Assembly: GCF_002999335.1 (NCBI RefSeq)
Contig: NW_020312689.1
Location: 62,001-126,000 of the forward strand
DNA from: Cyclospora cayetanensis
Taxonomy: Eukaryota; Apicomplexa; Conoidasida; Eucoccidiorida; Eimeriidae
Direction: 5' to 3'
Length of the DNA stretch: 64,000 bases
Shown here: positions 33,176 through 44,084 of the stretch, one piece after another
Position numbering within the stretch: the first letter of the stretch is position 1
Layout of the letters: each line of letters opens with the position of its first letter
The notes under the pieces: generated by a model
The model's database searches: none
What the model saw: the letters and a program-made list of their open reading frames with translations, nothing else
Told to the model about the DNA's origin: nothing
Made by a program: the position numbers and the translations under genes

Positions 33176-35476
33176 TCAAGCAACAGTGCTAAATTCTGGA
33201 TGGTGCAGTCTCTGCCCGTGCATCTGGTGCCACACCTCTTCCTGCTGCTTCGACTGACGCGCTTGTTGCTGTCGCACAAAGCTCTGCCAGCGGAAAGCCC
33301 TAGACTGCAGCGCTTGGACTTGCGCTTCTGCTACGGTGGATGCCGATCCAGTGGCTGCTGATTCAGTGGCTATTGTTGCTGCTATTGTTGCTGCTGTTGG
33401 TGCTGCTGTTGGTGCTGCTGTTGTTGCTGCTGTTGTTGCTGCTGCAGGTGTCTCCTCAGCACCCCCCAAAAGCCCGATACTCTGCAGCAAACGTCTTAGT
33501 CTCTGCTGCATCCCAGCTCCTTCTTGGGTGTGCTGGTGCCCTAAAGTGTGCTTCTGCCTCGGCAGATGAGCTTCCAGCCGCAGCTTCAGCAACTCGTGCT
33601 CATATGCCTCGCGACTCCGTTGCAGTAGCTGCTGCTCCTTCCACAGTTGCGACGTGAGCTGCTGCAGCATCTGCCGTTGCTTGCGCGGTGCCATAGCGAT
33701 GTCTTGCTGCCTTGGAACGCGACTTTCTACCGCTTCCGCCTGTAGATACTGCAGCGTTTGCAGGGCCACCCTCACGTTTGCATCCTGAACGAGCAACTGC
33801 TGCAGCAGCTGCTCCTGTTGCACTCTAAGCCCTTCCAGGCGTTGTTCCTGCTCTTTCCCTCCTTGCATCTGCTGCAGCAAAAGCTGCTGCTCCCCCTCGT
33901 GCTGCCGCAGCAGTCGTCGCACCTGCCGGTGCAGCTGTCTCACCTGCTGCTGCAAGAGGGATGCATGCTGCCGCTGCTGCTGCTCGGCTACCCACAACTG
34001 CTTCACCTTGCTCGCATCGTGCCGCTGCTGCCTCTGCTGCCGCCTTCGCCCTTCGTTTCGCTGGCAGCAGCGACCCCTCTGGGAAAGGGGTCTCAAGCGG
34101 CCAGAGCTGTGCTGTTGAGGCGGGGGTGTTGGCGTAGACACCCCCGTACATACGGCGGAGTGGGGGGAGTGGTATGCCAAGCTGCTGCAGTCGCTGCGTC
34201 CCCCAGAAGCCTGCCGCTGAGACGCAAACCCCACCTGCAAGCCCATCTCCACAGTCCTGCAGCTGCAGCAGGAGGTAGAAGCGTCATGCAGCTGCCCCTG
34301 CGCTTTTGTTTCCAGCTGTGGCAGCAGCAGCAGTGGAGGTGGAGGTGGTTGGAGCTGCTGCAGTTTGCCAAGAACGCGACGGCTGGGTAGCCAGAGCGAT
34401 GGAGGGGAAGAAGCCGCTGAGCTGCGATGCGCCTTCTTTAGCTGCAGATGGTGCTTGAGCCGATCCCGTGGGGGCTTTTTCTGAGGTGTCGCTACACTCG
34501 AGCCGGTTTGAGCGGACACTGGGAGGGGGGCTGCAGCAGCCGTCCTGCAGGGTGTCCCCTCTTCCTGCTGCAGGGGTGAGCACCACTGCTCCTCTTGCAA
34601 ATGAGGCTGCTCTAGGCTCTGGTCTGCTGGCTGTTGCCGAAGCTGCTGAGGGTTTGCAGGTTCATGGAGTGGCAGCGACTGGCTCGTGCCGCTGGATTGC
34701 ATGGGCCGTTGCTCTTCCGCAATCTGCTGTTGTTTCTGCTGGAGCAAGTGCCTTTGGGGAGGGCGAAACCTGGGTGATGGTAAAAGATGGTGTTGCCTCC
34801 CCTGTTGTGGCTCCCGCAGCGTTTTCTGCACCTGCCCCTCTGGAGTGAGCAGCTGCTTTTTCGATGTCTTCTGCAACTCCATTTGGCGCTGCTGTCTCTG
34901 AGCTGGGGGAAAGAGCAGCTGCCGCTGGTTTTGGATAGACGCGTCTGTCAGCAAAAGTGCCTCGTCCTCCTCAAAGATGGAGGTTGGCAGGGAGGGCTCC
35001 CAGGGGGTGTCTTCTGTTGCGCATTCGCCTTCGAGGAGCGCTGCTGTAGAAATCCTACACTGTGGGTGCCATGGCTTCTGCGACTGAAGATGACACCGAG
35101 CCTTGCGTTGCTGCTGCTGCTCTAGCGGTGGTCCCTGCTGCACCTGCCGCTCTGTCTCCAGGGAAATGCCCTGCTGCCTGCAAAACATGCGCAGTGTTCG
35201 ACTGGCCTGCTGGCTATCCTCAACAGGCACCACCCTTACGGATCCAGCAGAGTCTGCAAGCTCGAGGGCAGGCTTTTCGCTGGAATACGATGCACCGCTT
35301 GTGTCTACGGTTTGCACTGCTGCTGCTGCTGAATGCGGTGTCGCTGGTGGACGAAAAATTCTGGCAGGAGACAGCGGAAGCATGTGACGATGCTGTGGCT
35401 GTGGCTGCTGTTGCTGCTGTTGTTGCTGTCGTTGTTTCTGCTGCTGCTGCACGCACTGCCGCAACAGACAGCACAA
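33176..35476 (-). CDS. Gln-rich coiled-coil protein, large 3' exon
   Basis: Open frame of 766 codons. Residues 1-130 are Gln/Ala/Ser-rich and 130-470 Pro/Gln-rich. About 480-650 has heptad-like Leu/Gln/Arg repeats (VRQLHRQVRRLLRQHEGEQQ, LLQQLTSQLWKEQQLLQRSR), a likely coiled coil. A poly-Ala/Thr tract from GTT/GCT repeats follows, and a basic tail ends the protein. The Met at 35476 may be internal: upstream, a short minus exon near 35749-35840 reads VECIEIPVLRKDLW and ends at CAG/GTGATC. The gene may also continue from the ORF at 36129-40343. No domain family recognised. Confidence 0.5.
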   Translation of the reverse strand: MCCLLRQCVQQQQKQRQQQQQQQQPQPQHRHMLPLSPARIFRPPATPHSAAAAVQTVDTSGASYSSEKPALELADSAGSVRVVPVEDSQQASRTLRMFCRQQGISLETERQVQQGPPLEQQQQRKARCHLQSQKPWHPQCRISTAALLEGECATEDTPWEPSLPTSIFEEDEALLLTDASIQNQRQLLFPPAQRQQRQMELQKTSKKQLLTPEGQVQKTLREPQQGRQHHLLPSPRFRPPQRHLLQQKQQQIAEEQRPMQSSGTSQSLPLHEPANPQQLRQQPADQSLEQPHLQEEQWCSPLQQEEGTPCRTAAAAPLPVSAQTGSSVATPQKKPPRDRLKHHLQLKKAHRSSAASSPPSLWLPSRRVLGKLQQLQPPPPPLLLLPQLETKAQGQLHDASTSCCSCRTVEMGLQVGFASQRQASGGRSDCSSLAYHSPHSAVCTGVSTPTPPPQQHSSGRLRPLSQRGRCCQRNEGRRRQQRQQRHDASKVKQLWVAEQQQRQHASLLQQQVRQLHRQVRRLLRQHEGEQQLLLQQMQGGKEQEQRLEGLRVQQEQLLQQLLVQDANVRVALQTLQYLQAEAVESRVPRQQDIAMAPRKQRQMLQQLTSQLWKEQQLLQRSREAYEHELLKLRLEAHLPRQKHTLGHQHTQEGAGMQQRLRRLLQSIGLLGGAEETPAAATTAATTAAPTAAPTAATIAATIATESAATGSASTVAEAQVQALQSRAFRWQSFVRQQQARQSKQQEEVWHQMHGQRLHHPEFSTVA

Positions 35477-35588
35477 GACCTTTCAAACGAGAAAGCGCAG
35501 CAATCTTACGTGCTTGAGCACAAAGGCGTCAAAAAGGCAGCAAGACACGGGGAAGCCGGAAGAACGGGGGAGGCTCGCTACAGAGGAA

Positions 35589-35850
35589 TTACTCACAAAG
35601 TGCCAGGGGCCGCGAGGACTGTGACCTCTGCCATTCGGAAGGTGAAACCGCATCAGCCGTGCAGAAATCGGTCGCTTTGCTGCACATCAGAAAACAAAAG
35701 CAAGCGCCTAGAAGTAAATTTAAGGGCCTAGAGGCTGCGATCACCTGTCCACCGAGAATAACCCCCGGAGTCCACAAGTCTTTGCGCAGCACGGGGATTT
35801 CTATGCACTCCACGAGAGAACCCCTGCAGGTAGGAGTTTGCGCTCAATCT
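35589..35850 (-). other. Exon-like segment between two large minus ORFs
   Basis: After a CTGCAG acceptor near 35830, one frame reads SLVECIEIPVLRKDLW and TPGVILGGQ, then meets a CAG/GTGATC donor. Another short frame near 35605-35650 ends at CTTT/GTGAGT. Both look like small exons linking the ORFs at 36129-40343 and 33176-35476, but I could not find a phase-consistent chain. Confidence 0.3.
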
Positions 35851-36128
35851 TCTGCTGACGGTGCTGTATCTGTTGTGTGTCTGTAGCTGCCATTGCCACC
35901 TTCTGTGCGGCTACACGGCTGGGAGTTTTTGCAGAGAAAGGCGGTTCTCACGCTTGATGGGTGGCCCTCTTGAGCCATTCGACTGGTCAGTAGCGGAGGT
36001 CACCGGGGAGGCCGATGAAGGTGCAGCTCCTGCAGCACCACACACCACAGGTGGTAATCATGTACCTTCGGAAGAATGCATTGCGCGCGGGTTGAGTCTT
36101 GCGTGTGAAGGTGCAGTGGCGATGCCTG

Positions 36129-39100
36129 CTAACCGTTGGCAGTTGCGGTGTGCAGCTTGGCGCCTTGTTGCTGCACTTTTGTCGGAGCAGCAGCAGCCAG
36201 TGAAGTGTGTGCCGCCATCGTCGGGGTAGCTTCTGCAACTGCTTCGACGCTTTCCGAAGTATATGCTGCCTTCCTCGCGGCAAAAGCTGCCCCCGCCGAG
36301 GAGCCTTGCTGCTGCTGATGCCACTGCCTTGCCTGTCCGTCGTGGTAGCTCTGTTGCAGCGATTTCCCCTGAGAGGGGTGTTGCTGCCCGCAGTGCAGTT
36401 CGACAATGCTGAGCTTGTTCTGTTGCTCGTGCTGCTGCTGCGTCATTGAGACTTCTCCTCTCGGGCTTTGTGCGTTCTGCTGCTGCGGTAAGAGTGTGTG
36501 CCGGATCACCTGTGACTCTGTAGCTATCAGCGCCGGAGAACTGTCACTGCGTGTTGGGTCCAACCTGCAGTTTTCTTCGGGAGTAGAGGAGGTGCTGAGG
36601 ACTGGAGTGCGGTATGTATCCTCGTCTGCAAGTGCAGCTCCTGGATATGTGGCGGTGCGCACTCCAACGATGCCCTCAGCTGTGACATCCTGGTGGGCAA
36701 AAGCTGCGGGGTCTTTGTTTGAGGCCGAGGCTGCTGTCGCGAGCACTGCTTTGGCACTAATGGTACTGTTGCTACTGGGGAGAAGAAGAGCACCCAGCTC
36801 CTCGTGGGGTGTAGAAGTTTCCCCTTCTTTCACGGCATTAATATTCGTCCCCTGTGTTGGTGGTGGCTGCTGCTGCTCTTCCGGCTCCTGCTGTTCGCGT
36901 TGTTGCTGCTGTTGCTGGTGATGCTGGGCAAAATTATGCGATGCGGCAGCAGCATCCTTTGCTGCTCTGATTGCCGCAGCACCTGCCTCACTTGCCCTTT
37001 TAATGGCTGCTGCCGAGGTTTGGGCGAGCACGAGGTAGGAGTTGCTGCGCCTGCGCAACGCGTATTGCTGCAGTGCATGTCGATGCTGGATCTGCTGTAG
37101 AAACTGCTTTTGTTGCTGCAACAGGTGTTGCTCCCGCTTGCGCTGTTGCTGAGCTTGCCGCTCCTCCTTCTGCCGTTGCAACAGGAATGCTTGTCGCTCT
37201 ATGAGAGACACACGATCCTGCGACGGCGACCCCGGAAGGGTAGATGGACCTCTGAGTTGCTGCTGCCTCTGTTGCTGTTGTTGTTGCTGCTGCTGCCTCT
37301 GTTGCTCCTGCTGCTGCTGCTGCCTCTGCTGCACTGTCTGGCCGCCGTGCGGCTTTAGCCGCTGCTGCAGCTCTCGCGGGAAGGCGGGCAGGAGAGGACG
37401 GGAGGTTCTTGGACTGCCGCTTTGGCTCCCTTGGCAGCTCGGATGTGGTTTATTCAGCTGTCGCTGCTTTTGCTCTTGCTTTTGTCGAGCGATAAGCTGG
37501 GACTGCCGCTCTATGAGCGACATGCGCGGGGAGGAATGCGTGCTGCCATGCAGCGTCACAGAGCGACTGCTCTGTCCAACTGCCGGCAGGAGCTTCAGCT
37601 TGCCCAGCTCTCGTTGTTGGTCGGGCTCCTGCTGCGGATCCAGGTGCTGTTGTTGCTGCTGCTGCTCTTGCACTAGCTGCTGCTGCAGCTCTTCTTGCGG
37701 CTGCTTCGTTGCCTTGGAGGGGGGCTGATGGTGGGCTTGCTGCTTTTGGCGTTCTTCCGGGAAGGGGTGGTGCTCCTGCGGGGGGGAGGGCAACAGCTGG
37801 CGCTGCGGCAAGGAGAGACAGAGGTCGTCCGTGAAAGGCGGAGCATCTCGTGCTAAGGCCTCTGCAAAGGGCTTCTCTTGCTCTCCCGAAATTCGGCGGC
37901 TTGTCCTCTGTTGCTTTTCCCGCACCTGCTGCGGTTGCTGGGCCTGGTCGCGGCGCTGCTCGTGACACGTTCGATGGCGTTTCACGAGACACACTTGTCT
38001 TTCCAGCATAGAGATTCGAGGAGAGTGCACTGGCTGCTGCTGACTTTCTGGAGGTCTCCAGTCTTGTTGCGTCTGCTTGGGCTGGTGCTCATGCGGCTCG
38101 CCATTTTGTGGCGCTTCGTGCTCTGGGTGTCCGTAAGGCAGAAAAGGAGGAGAAGCCTCGGGCAGTAGCGTGCTAGCTTCTTTGCCACCATACCGTGGGT
38201 GCTGCTCAGGATGTCTAATCGTGGCTTCTTCCCATAGAAGGCTGTTTGTGCAAGGCTGGGTCAAGGAGTGCCTCGAGCGGCTCTCCCGCAGGCCGTTTGC
38301 ATCGTCTGTGAAGCGCGAGAGCCTCTGCTGCTGCGGCTCTCGCTGCTTCTGTGCGTGGTGCTGTGGCTGCTGGCGGGGGGAACGATGGTGGTGATGGTGG
38401 TGATGGTGGTTAAAGGGCTTCGCGGGAAGGCGTAGGACCCTGGTGACACCCCGCACATCCTGTCGCTGAGCCTCGGCTTGCGTCTTCTCCCGTGGCCTTT
38501 GGCTCCCCGTCTCTCTCTGCTTGCTCGACGTGCTGTTGCTGCTAGTGGACAGCGCGACAAAGGAGGCTGACTCCGTAGGGAGGCGCCTCCGCTCACTACT
38601 GGATGGCTTGGAGTGCTGTTGCTCTTGCTGCTGCTGCTGCTCGAGGTCCTGCGTTGATCGTGCAGGCGGCTCATGGGCATCGTTTGGCTGCGTATCGGCC
38701 GGAGAAGAAGCGTTCTGTTGACATCTGTATTGCGGCGGCTCTTGGCTTTGATGAACAAGTCCTGCATCTTTTTTTGGCGACTCTTCGGAGTGTTTATGGA
38801 ATCTTCGAAACCGCCTTGTGGATGTGGCAGAGCCCATGGGGCTGTGAAGCTTTTCGATATTGCCGGCTGCGTCGATCTCACGCGCAGGAACGCCTTCACA
38901 TAAGCGGCAGCTGTCGCTGCTGTTGTGGCAGCAAGCTGCCGCTAGCGCTTCTTCTGATGTACGCCCACAGGGGCTTGCCGCGTTTCCTTCAAACACAGGC
39001 TCTGGAGGGCCTGAAGGTGGGTGTTTGGAGTCACTCAGCATGGCTCTGCACGACTCCTCATGCAAATCAGCTGCGTCCGCTGTGTGCTGCTCCTGCTGGT

Positions 39101-40343
39101 GCTGCTCCTGCTGGTTCTGCTCCAGCTGATGCTCCAGCTCCTGCTGCTGCTCCTGCTGCTGCTCTCGCTGCTGCTGTTGCAGATATTGGTGCTGTTTGGA
39201 CGCACTTTTCCGAGAAGGGAAGATGGACCTGAAGATAGTGTGCCATGAGGTTTTTGTTGAAGCGGAGGGGTTATAGTGTAGATTGGCAGCTGGGGAGGAG
39301 TCAGGACTCTCCAGATCCCCTGAATTCTGGGGGGGCCCCCTAGGGCCCCTTTCACCGCATGGCCCTCCACTCGCAACTGCCCTTCGGGAGAAGCGAGAAT
39401 CCTGCTGCGGCTCAGCTCCCGACGCTGCTGCTGCCTCCATCTCTGACTGCACCGGGTGTCTGACGCCTTGGGTGGCCTTCACGAGAGGCTGAGTCTTACT
39501 GGCTCGCTGTGCGTCGGGAGCAGCAACGGCTTTCGCGGTTGTTTGAGGGGCCGCCTCCTCCAGAGCCACAGCGGCGCCTTCCACTGCAGCTGTATGCGCG
39601 CTGTTTGCGCCAGCAGCTGCCGTGTTGCCTGGGGGAAGGCCTGGCGTTGCTGCTGCACGCTGACTCTTGCCCGTACGACCCAAGACACGGGGAAAGCGAC
39701 GAGGGCTGGTATGGGGATCCGCTGCAGCAGCCGCAGTATCACCAGCACCGCGCCTGAGCCGCTTGGACACGCGAAGGAAACTCTGTTGCTGCCCCCCCCC
39801 CTCCACCCCTGCTCGTGAGGAGCTTCCTAAGGCGTCCATAGTCGCCGGCAGTACGCCATAATACAAGGCCTTAGAACCGTCTCCTTCCGGTAGCGCTGGT
39901 AGCCGCCCCAGAAGGGGCCCCGTAGGCGACCCTGCTGGTGTAGGAAGGCCCTCTGCAGCAGCTACTGCCTGCTGCACACACACATGCACATGCAGCTCAA
40001 ACGCAGAGAGGTAAGCAAGCGCGTCAGGGCATCTTCGCGGAGGCACCCCTACGCTGCAGCCAATGTAGCAACCGGTGCAGCATCTGGACCCCCAGCAGCA
40101 GAAGCTCGCCCTGTGACGCACGTGAAGGGGGAGCAGCCAAGACCCTCCGTGATCCCCCACGGAGCTACCCCGTTTAAGCGCAGGCAGCAATGGAGGAACA
40201 GACGCGGAGTGTGAGCCGTCAGGAGATCCGGGAACGTGTACATCTTGGGGGGCCTCTGGGAGCGCTGAGCCTTCCGCTTCCGAGGGTTTTCCCGAAGAGC
40301 CGGGGGGATCCGGAGAACTCCAAATTCTGCGTCGTATAGCCAT
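36129..40343 (-). CDS. 1404-codon low-complexity protein with repeated SPR-x-S-x-x-ERQ motif
   Basis: Very long single frame rich in Gln, Ser, Pro and Arg. Three spaced copies of a short motif stand out: SPRISMLERQVCLVKRHR near residue 774, SPRMSLIERQSQLIARQKQ near 938, and DRVSLIERQAFLLQRQKEE near 1040. Each has a Ser-Pro or Ser-Leu head, an invariant ERQ and a basic amphipathic end. An eight-His run (38385-38410) sits near residue 647. The N-terminal 120 residues include a Cys/hydrophobic stretch (SFCCWGSRCCTGCYIGCS) that may be an unspliced intron. Probably a scaffold or cytoskeletal protein by composition, but no family is recognised. The stop at 36129 directly follows a GTTAGC donor-like site, so more 3' exons are possible. 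Confidence 0.55.
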   Translation of the reverse strand: MAIRRRIWSSPDPPGSSGKPSEAEGSALPEAPQDVHVPGSPDGSHSASVPPLLPALKRGSSVGDHGGSWLLPLHVRHRASFCCWGSRCCTGCYIGCSVGVPPRRCPDALAYLSAFELHVHVCVQQAVAAAEGLPTPAGSPTGPLLGRLPALPEGDGSKALYYGVLPATMDALGSSSRAGVEGGGQQQSFLRVSKRLRRGAGDTAAAAADPHTSPRRFPRVLGRTGKSQRAAATPGLPPGNTAAAGANSAHTAAVEGAAVALEEAAPQTTAKAVAAPDAQRASKTQPLVKATQGVRHPVQSEMEAAAASGAEPQQDSRFSRRAVASGGPCGERGPRGPPQNSGDLESPDSSPAANLHYNPSASTKTSWHTIFRSIFPSRKSASKQHQYLQQQQREQQQEQQQELEHQLEQNQQEQHQQEQHTADAADLHEESCRAMLSDSKHPPSGPPEPVFEGNAASPCGRTSEEALAAACCHNSSDSCRLCEGVPAREIDAAGNIEKLHSPMGSATSTRRFRRFHKHSEESPKKDAGLVHQSQEPPQYRCQQNASSPADTQPNDAHEPPARSTQDLEQQQQQEQQHSKPSSSERRRLPTESASFVALSTSSNSTSSKQRETGSQRPREKTQAEAQRQDVRGVTRVLRLPAKPFNHHHHHHHHRSPRQQPQHHAQKQREPQQQRLSRFTDDANGLRESRSRHSLTQPCTNSLLWEEATIRHPEQHPRYGGKEASTLLPEASPPFLPYGHPEHEAPQNGEPHEHQPKQTQQDWRPPESQQQPVHSPRISMLERQVCLVKRHRTCHEQRRDQAQQPQQVREKQQRTSRRISGEQEKPFAEALARDAPPFTDDLCLSLPQRQLLPSPPQEHHPFPEERQKQQAHHQPPSKATKQPQEELQQQLVQEQQQQQQHLDPQQEPDQQRELGKLKLLPAVGQSSRSVTLHGSTHSSPRMSLIERQSQLIARQKQEQKQRQLNKPHPSCQGSQSGSPRTSRPLLPAFPRELQQRLKPHGGQTVQQRQQQQQEQQRQQQQQQQQQRQQQLRGPSTLPGSPSQDRVSLIERQAFLLQRQKEERQAQQQRKREQHLLQQQKQFLQQIQHRHALQQYALRRRSNSYLVLAQTSAAAIKRASEAGAAAIRAAKDAAAASHNFAQHHQQQQQQREQQEPEEQQQPPPTQGTNINAVKEGETSTPHEELGALLLPSSNSTISAKAVLATAASASNKDPAAFAHQDVTAEGIVGVRTATYPGAALADEDTYRTPVLSTSSTPEENCRLDPTRSDSSPALIATESQVIRHTLLPQQQNAQSPRGEVSMTQQQHEQQNKLSIVELHCGQQHPSQGKSLQQSYHDGQARQWHQQQQGSSAGAAFAARKAAYTSESVEAVAEATPTMAAHTSLAAAAPTKVQQQGAKLHTATANG
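38385..38410 (-). repeat. CAC/CAT run giving eight His
   Basis: GGTGAT-type hexamers on the plus strand read as consecutive His on the minus strand. This is the only poly-His tract seen in the window. Confidence 0.85.
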
Positions 40344-42169
40344 CCTCGAGGCTCGTGAAGAGGGCGGTCAAACTCGAGGCGCAGGCTGGAACCTGGGGGG
40401 AGCCTTCGTGGATGCACAGGGGAGACCTAGGAGGGGAGAAGAGGCCAAATGAAGGGCGCAGCAAAGAAATGACTCTGTTGCTGCAGGTCTAGTCAGCAGA
40501 GAGTCGCAGCACCCCGAAAAGCTGCAACTGCGTAACCACCTGAGGCAACCCCCGCTGAGCCGCTACCCTTGGCCTCAGCGTCGGGTGACCTCCTTCGCAT
40601 GAGACAAAAAGCGTCCTCTATATAAGCAACGCGCTGGCCGATTCCAGCTGAAAGATCCAAGTTTCTGACAAGGGAAAAGGACAGGAAAGAGGAGATCTCG
40701 CTTTGCCTAAACGGCCTCTAGGGGGACTGAACGCCCCGCACCCAGGTGACCCTGGGAAGTGAGCTCAGCGACGCAAAGAGAAATCGTTGCGGCGCGAACA
40801 CCTGCCGCAAACATTGAAATTGGTTTTTTCAAAGATCTTTTTTTTTGAATGCGCCAGCCTTCGCTGCATGTGTTGTAGAAGCGGCGAATCCTGGATTGCA
40901 CAGCCGAGCACCAACAGCAGCCCCAGGGATCAAGGGAGTCTGGGGGATGATGTTCTGGGTAACTCTTTAACTGCATTGCACCGGCGCGTTACCAGCTGCA
41001 TGCCATTGAATTCTAAGATACAAAATATCCACGTTCCTTCGTAGTACTCCGAAGGGTTTCTCTTCCCTAACTGGGGACCTTGTTGCGCTCGCCTGCACGG
41101 TTGCAGAGATCAGGCCTTTCTGGACTATGTGGACATGCGATGCCATGGCACCATATTCAGCAATTGAGCTCGCTTTTTCTATTCCATCAACGTTACCTGA
41201 ACAAAGAAAGAACTACACTGTCCCCACATGGCCTCAGATCACTGGAGCGCACCCTCTTTCCGACAAATACCGATTATCCGGCTAAGCTGCACCGGCCCCT
41301 CCCAAACGATCGGGGCAGGCAGTCTGGCTTAAGTTGACCTCGTGGGGAGAAGAAGCTTTCCTGGCTGACACGCACTGCGATTATTGAGTGTGCCCTCATG
41401 GAAACTTCAGAAAAAAGCCCAAGGCTACGAATAGTGTGATCCTTGTGGATCGGCAACATGTCCCTACTCCACGAAGTATCAATTTACGCCGCTTCACTCC
41501 ATTTTCACTCGGGCCTCCCTTGAAATATTTTTTCTACGTAGCTACATATGTGGTATATATATAACTGCATATGGTGTAGTGTATAGTTACGCGAATACAT
41601 ATCCTCTCCATGTGTTTGTATGTGTGTGTATGTGTGTGTTTGTGTGTATGTGTGTGTTTGTGTGTATGTGTGTGTGTGTGTATGTGTCGAGGCCTGTTTA
41701 TTGTGACACTCCCACCCAGAGATCCTGTAGCGTGCACCCTCTTTTTCGCTTCGTACAAATACATAGAAGGGCAGAGGAGGCGCCTTTTCAGCAGCGCCGT
41801 CCCGTGTCAGTCTGTCGGCAACAGTGCGCGAGGCGTGGCATTGGTGGGCTGGTGATGCCCTCTGCTGGAGCTCGACTGTTGCCTTACCCCTTTCAGGGGA
41901 GCCCAAGGGGGCTAAAAAGACCTCTAAATAGTCCCCCAAGGGGAAGCCCGTTTACCGGCTCTACGTGGCGATCCAATTAAGCGGCATCGAGGAGAAAAGC
42001 AGGTGATGACCTATCAAATACAAAGGCAAGGCCACTCACAGGAGCCTGCTACAGCTCCTCCCGCTGGTGCAATGAAGGGCTGCCGCTGATCCTGGCTGGC
42101 AGTTCACTCCCTTCGAGTACTCGTGTAATTCCCGAGGTACCTGTTGCCCTAAGAACCCTTTTAAGGGTA
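40344..42169. other. Spacer with a GT microsatellite
   Basis: No coding sequence recognised. A TGTGTATGTGTGTTTGTG array covers about 41610-41690 and produces the Cys/Val and Thr/His frames there. CAG repeats are nearly absent. Confidence 0.5.
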
Positions 42170-44006
42170 CTATCTAGGTGCTCCCTGTGGAGGCTTGGGG
42201 AGATCCACCCCAGCCGCATCGCGCGTGTCGCCACTGGCCTCGCATGCAGCAGCAGCTTGCGCAGCAGCTGCTGCTGTACCTTGAGTGTCTAAATGCCAAG
42301 GCGTGGCGTGGTAGAGCATTCGGGCTGCTGCCGCTGCCTCGTACGCCTCTGGTGAGCAAGCTGCAGCTGCTGTAGCTGGGAAGGCCTCGTGTTCATGCTG
42401 TGGAATCCCTCCCATTTGCTGGAGCATCAAACGGCTGCCTCTGCCGCAGCCTACTACGCCTCCTCCTGCTGCTGCTTGGTGGAGAGCAGCACTGGCTTGC
42501 GGGTGCAGAAAGCCGCACTGGAGCTGTTGAGGCTTCTCCGGAGGCGCGCGCTGCTGCTGCATGTGCTGCGGCGTCTGCTGCTGGCCTGCAGCGAAAAGCT
42601 GCGGCATTCCGTGCTGCAGCAGCAGCGGCTGCTGCTGCAGCTGACTGTTGATTCTCCTGCTTTTGCCGCTGTCGTGTCGGATGCGCTTCTGGCAGTGCAG
42701 CTGCTGGTGAGCCGCACTGCCTTTGAGCCTGCGTTTTTGTCGTGGCTGCAAGAGTTGCCGCTGCGGCAGCAGCTGCTGCTGCTGCAGGAGCTGGTTCTGC
42801 TGCTGCAGGCATGACGCAGCTGAACCTTGGATATTCGACACCTCGGGAGCGTAGCAGCACGCCGTCCGAACGTCTGACGCAGCATCCGCTGAGGAGACCG
42901 CTACTCCAGCAGCAGCAGCAGCAGCAGCAGCATCTGCTGCGGAGAAGGGGCTATTACCATTGGGGAGGGGAAGAGGACTGCTGCTGCTGGGGAGTCTCCA
43001 CTCCTCTGACGTGGTGGCATGCACGTGGACGACGCGGAGACGCCCCCTGGATGCCTCCTCTTGTTGCTGCTGCAAGGGAAAAGCCAAAGGCTGCTGCCGC
43101 TGGAAGCCTTCTTGTCCACACAAAGTCTCGGCTGCGTCTGGGTGCCCCCACGCGATGTTTCTAAGGGGCGTGTTGCCTGGAGAGAGCAGCAGCGGCGTTA
43201 CCATGCCACTCCACCAGCCGTCGTAAGGGAGGCCTCCTGACGCATGCCCCTCTGCTGGAGCTGCCAGACTGCCTCCTCTTGCTGCCGCTGCTGCTGCAGC
43301 GAAGGCTGGTGGAGTGTACAGGCTAGTTGCGCTCACGGGGAAGGCATCCTGAGGGGGGCCTGCATGCGGAGGGGTTGCCACGAGCGCCACAGGCGATGGC
43401 TCCTTTGTCAGACGGAGGGAAGTGGACGAAAGGGGGGCGGATTCTGGAGACGAGGAGGCGCCAAGCCGATGGAGCTGCTGCTGCGAAGGCTGGAGAGGCT
43501 GGTGCAGCAGGGGCGGCTGCTTGCCAGCGAAGTTGAGGACGGCGCCTTCGGAAGGCACCGCATGCGACGGATACTGCGGCGTCTCCTCCTCTCCACTGCT
43601 GGCACTGCAGCAACTGCAACTGTCGCTGCTGCTGCTCGCCAGGAGCTGCTGCAGAGAAGGGATCTCCAGGGGGAGGGCTTGCTGCTCTTGCTGCTCGGCG
43701 GCTGCAGCAGCCGAAACTGCTCCTGACCTGCTCCGCAGTCTTTTGCGGAAGCCAGCAGGGGCATGTCGAGCTGCTGCTGCTCGCCTCGCAGAGGGCGCTG
43801 GAGAAGTGGCTCCTGCATGTCTTCCCAAGAAGGCGCTCGTGCTGCTGCCGTTGGGGGAACGACCACACGGAGGAGGCCAGTATACCCCCCCCCCCCAAGA
43901 GGAAGCACTCACATCGCAAGTGCTATCAGGCGTTCCTCCTGCTTGATGCTGCAGCTGGCATGGCGTCAGCAAGGACTGTGCCGGCTGCAAGGAAGAAAGG
44001 GGATGC

Positions 44007-44084
<78 letters not shown>

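Noticed and set aside
41534..41855. Cys/Val and Thr/His ORFs on both strands
   Set aside because: They come from the GT microsatellite at 41610-41690.
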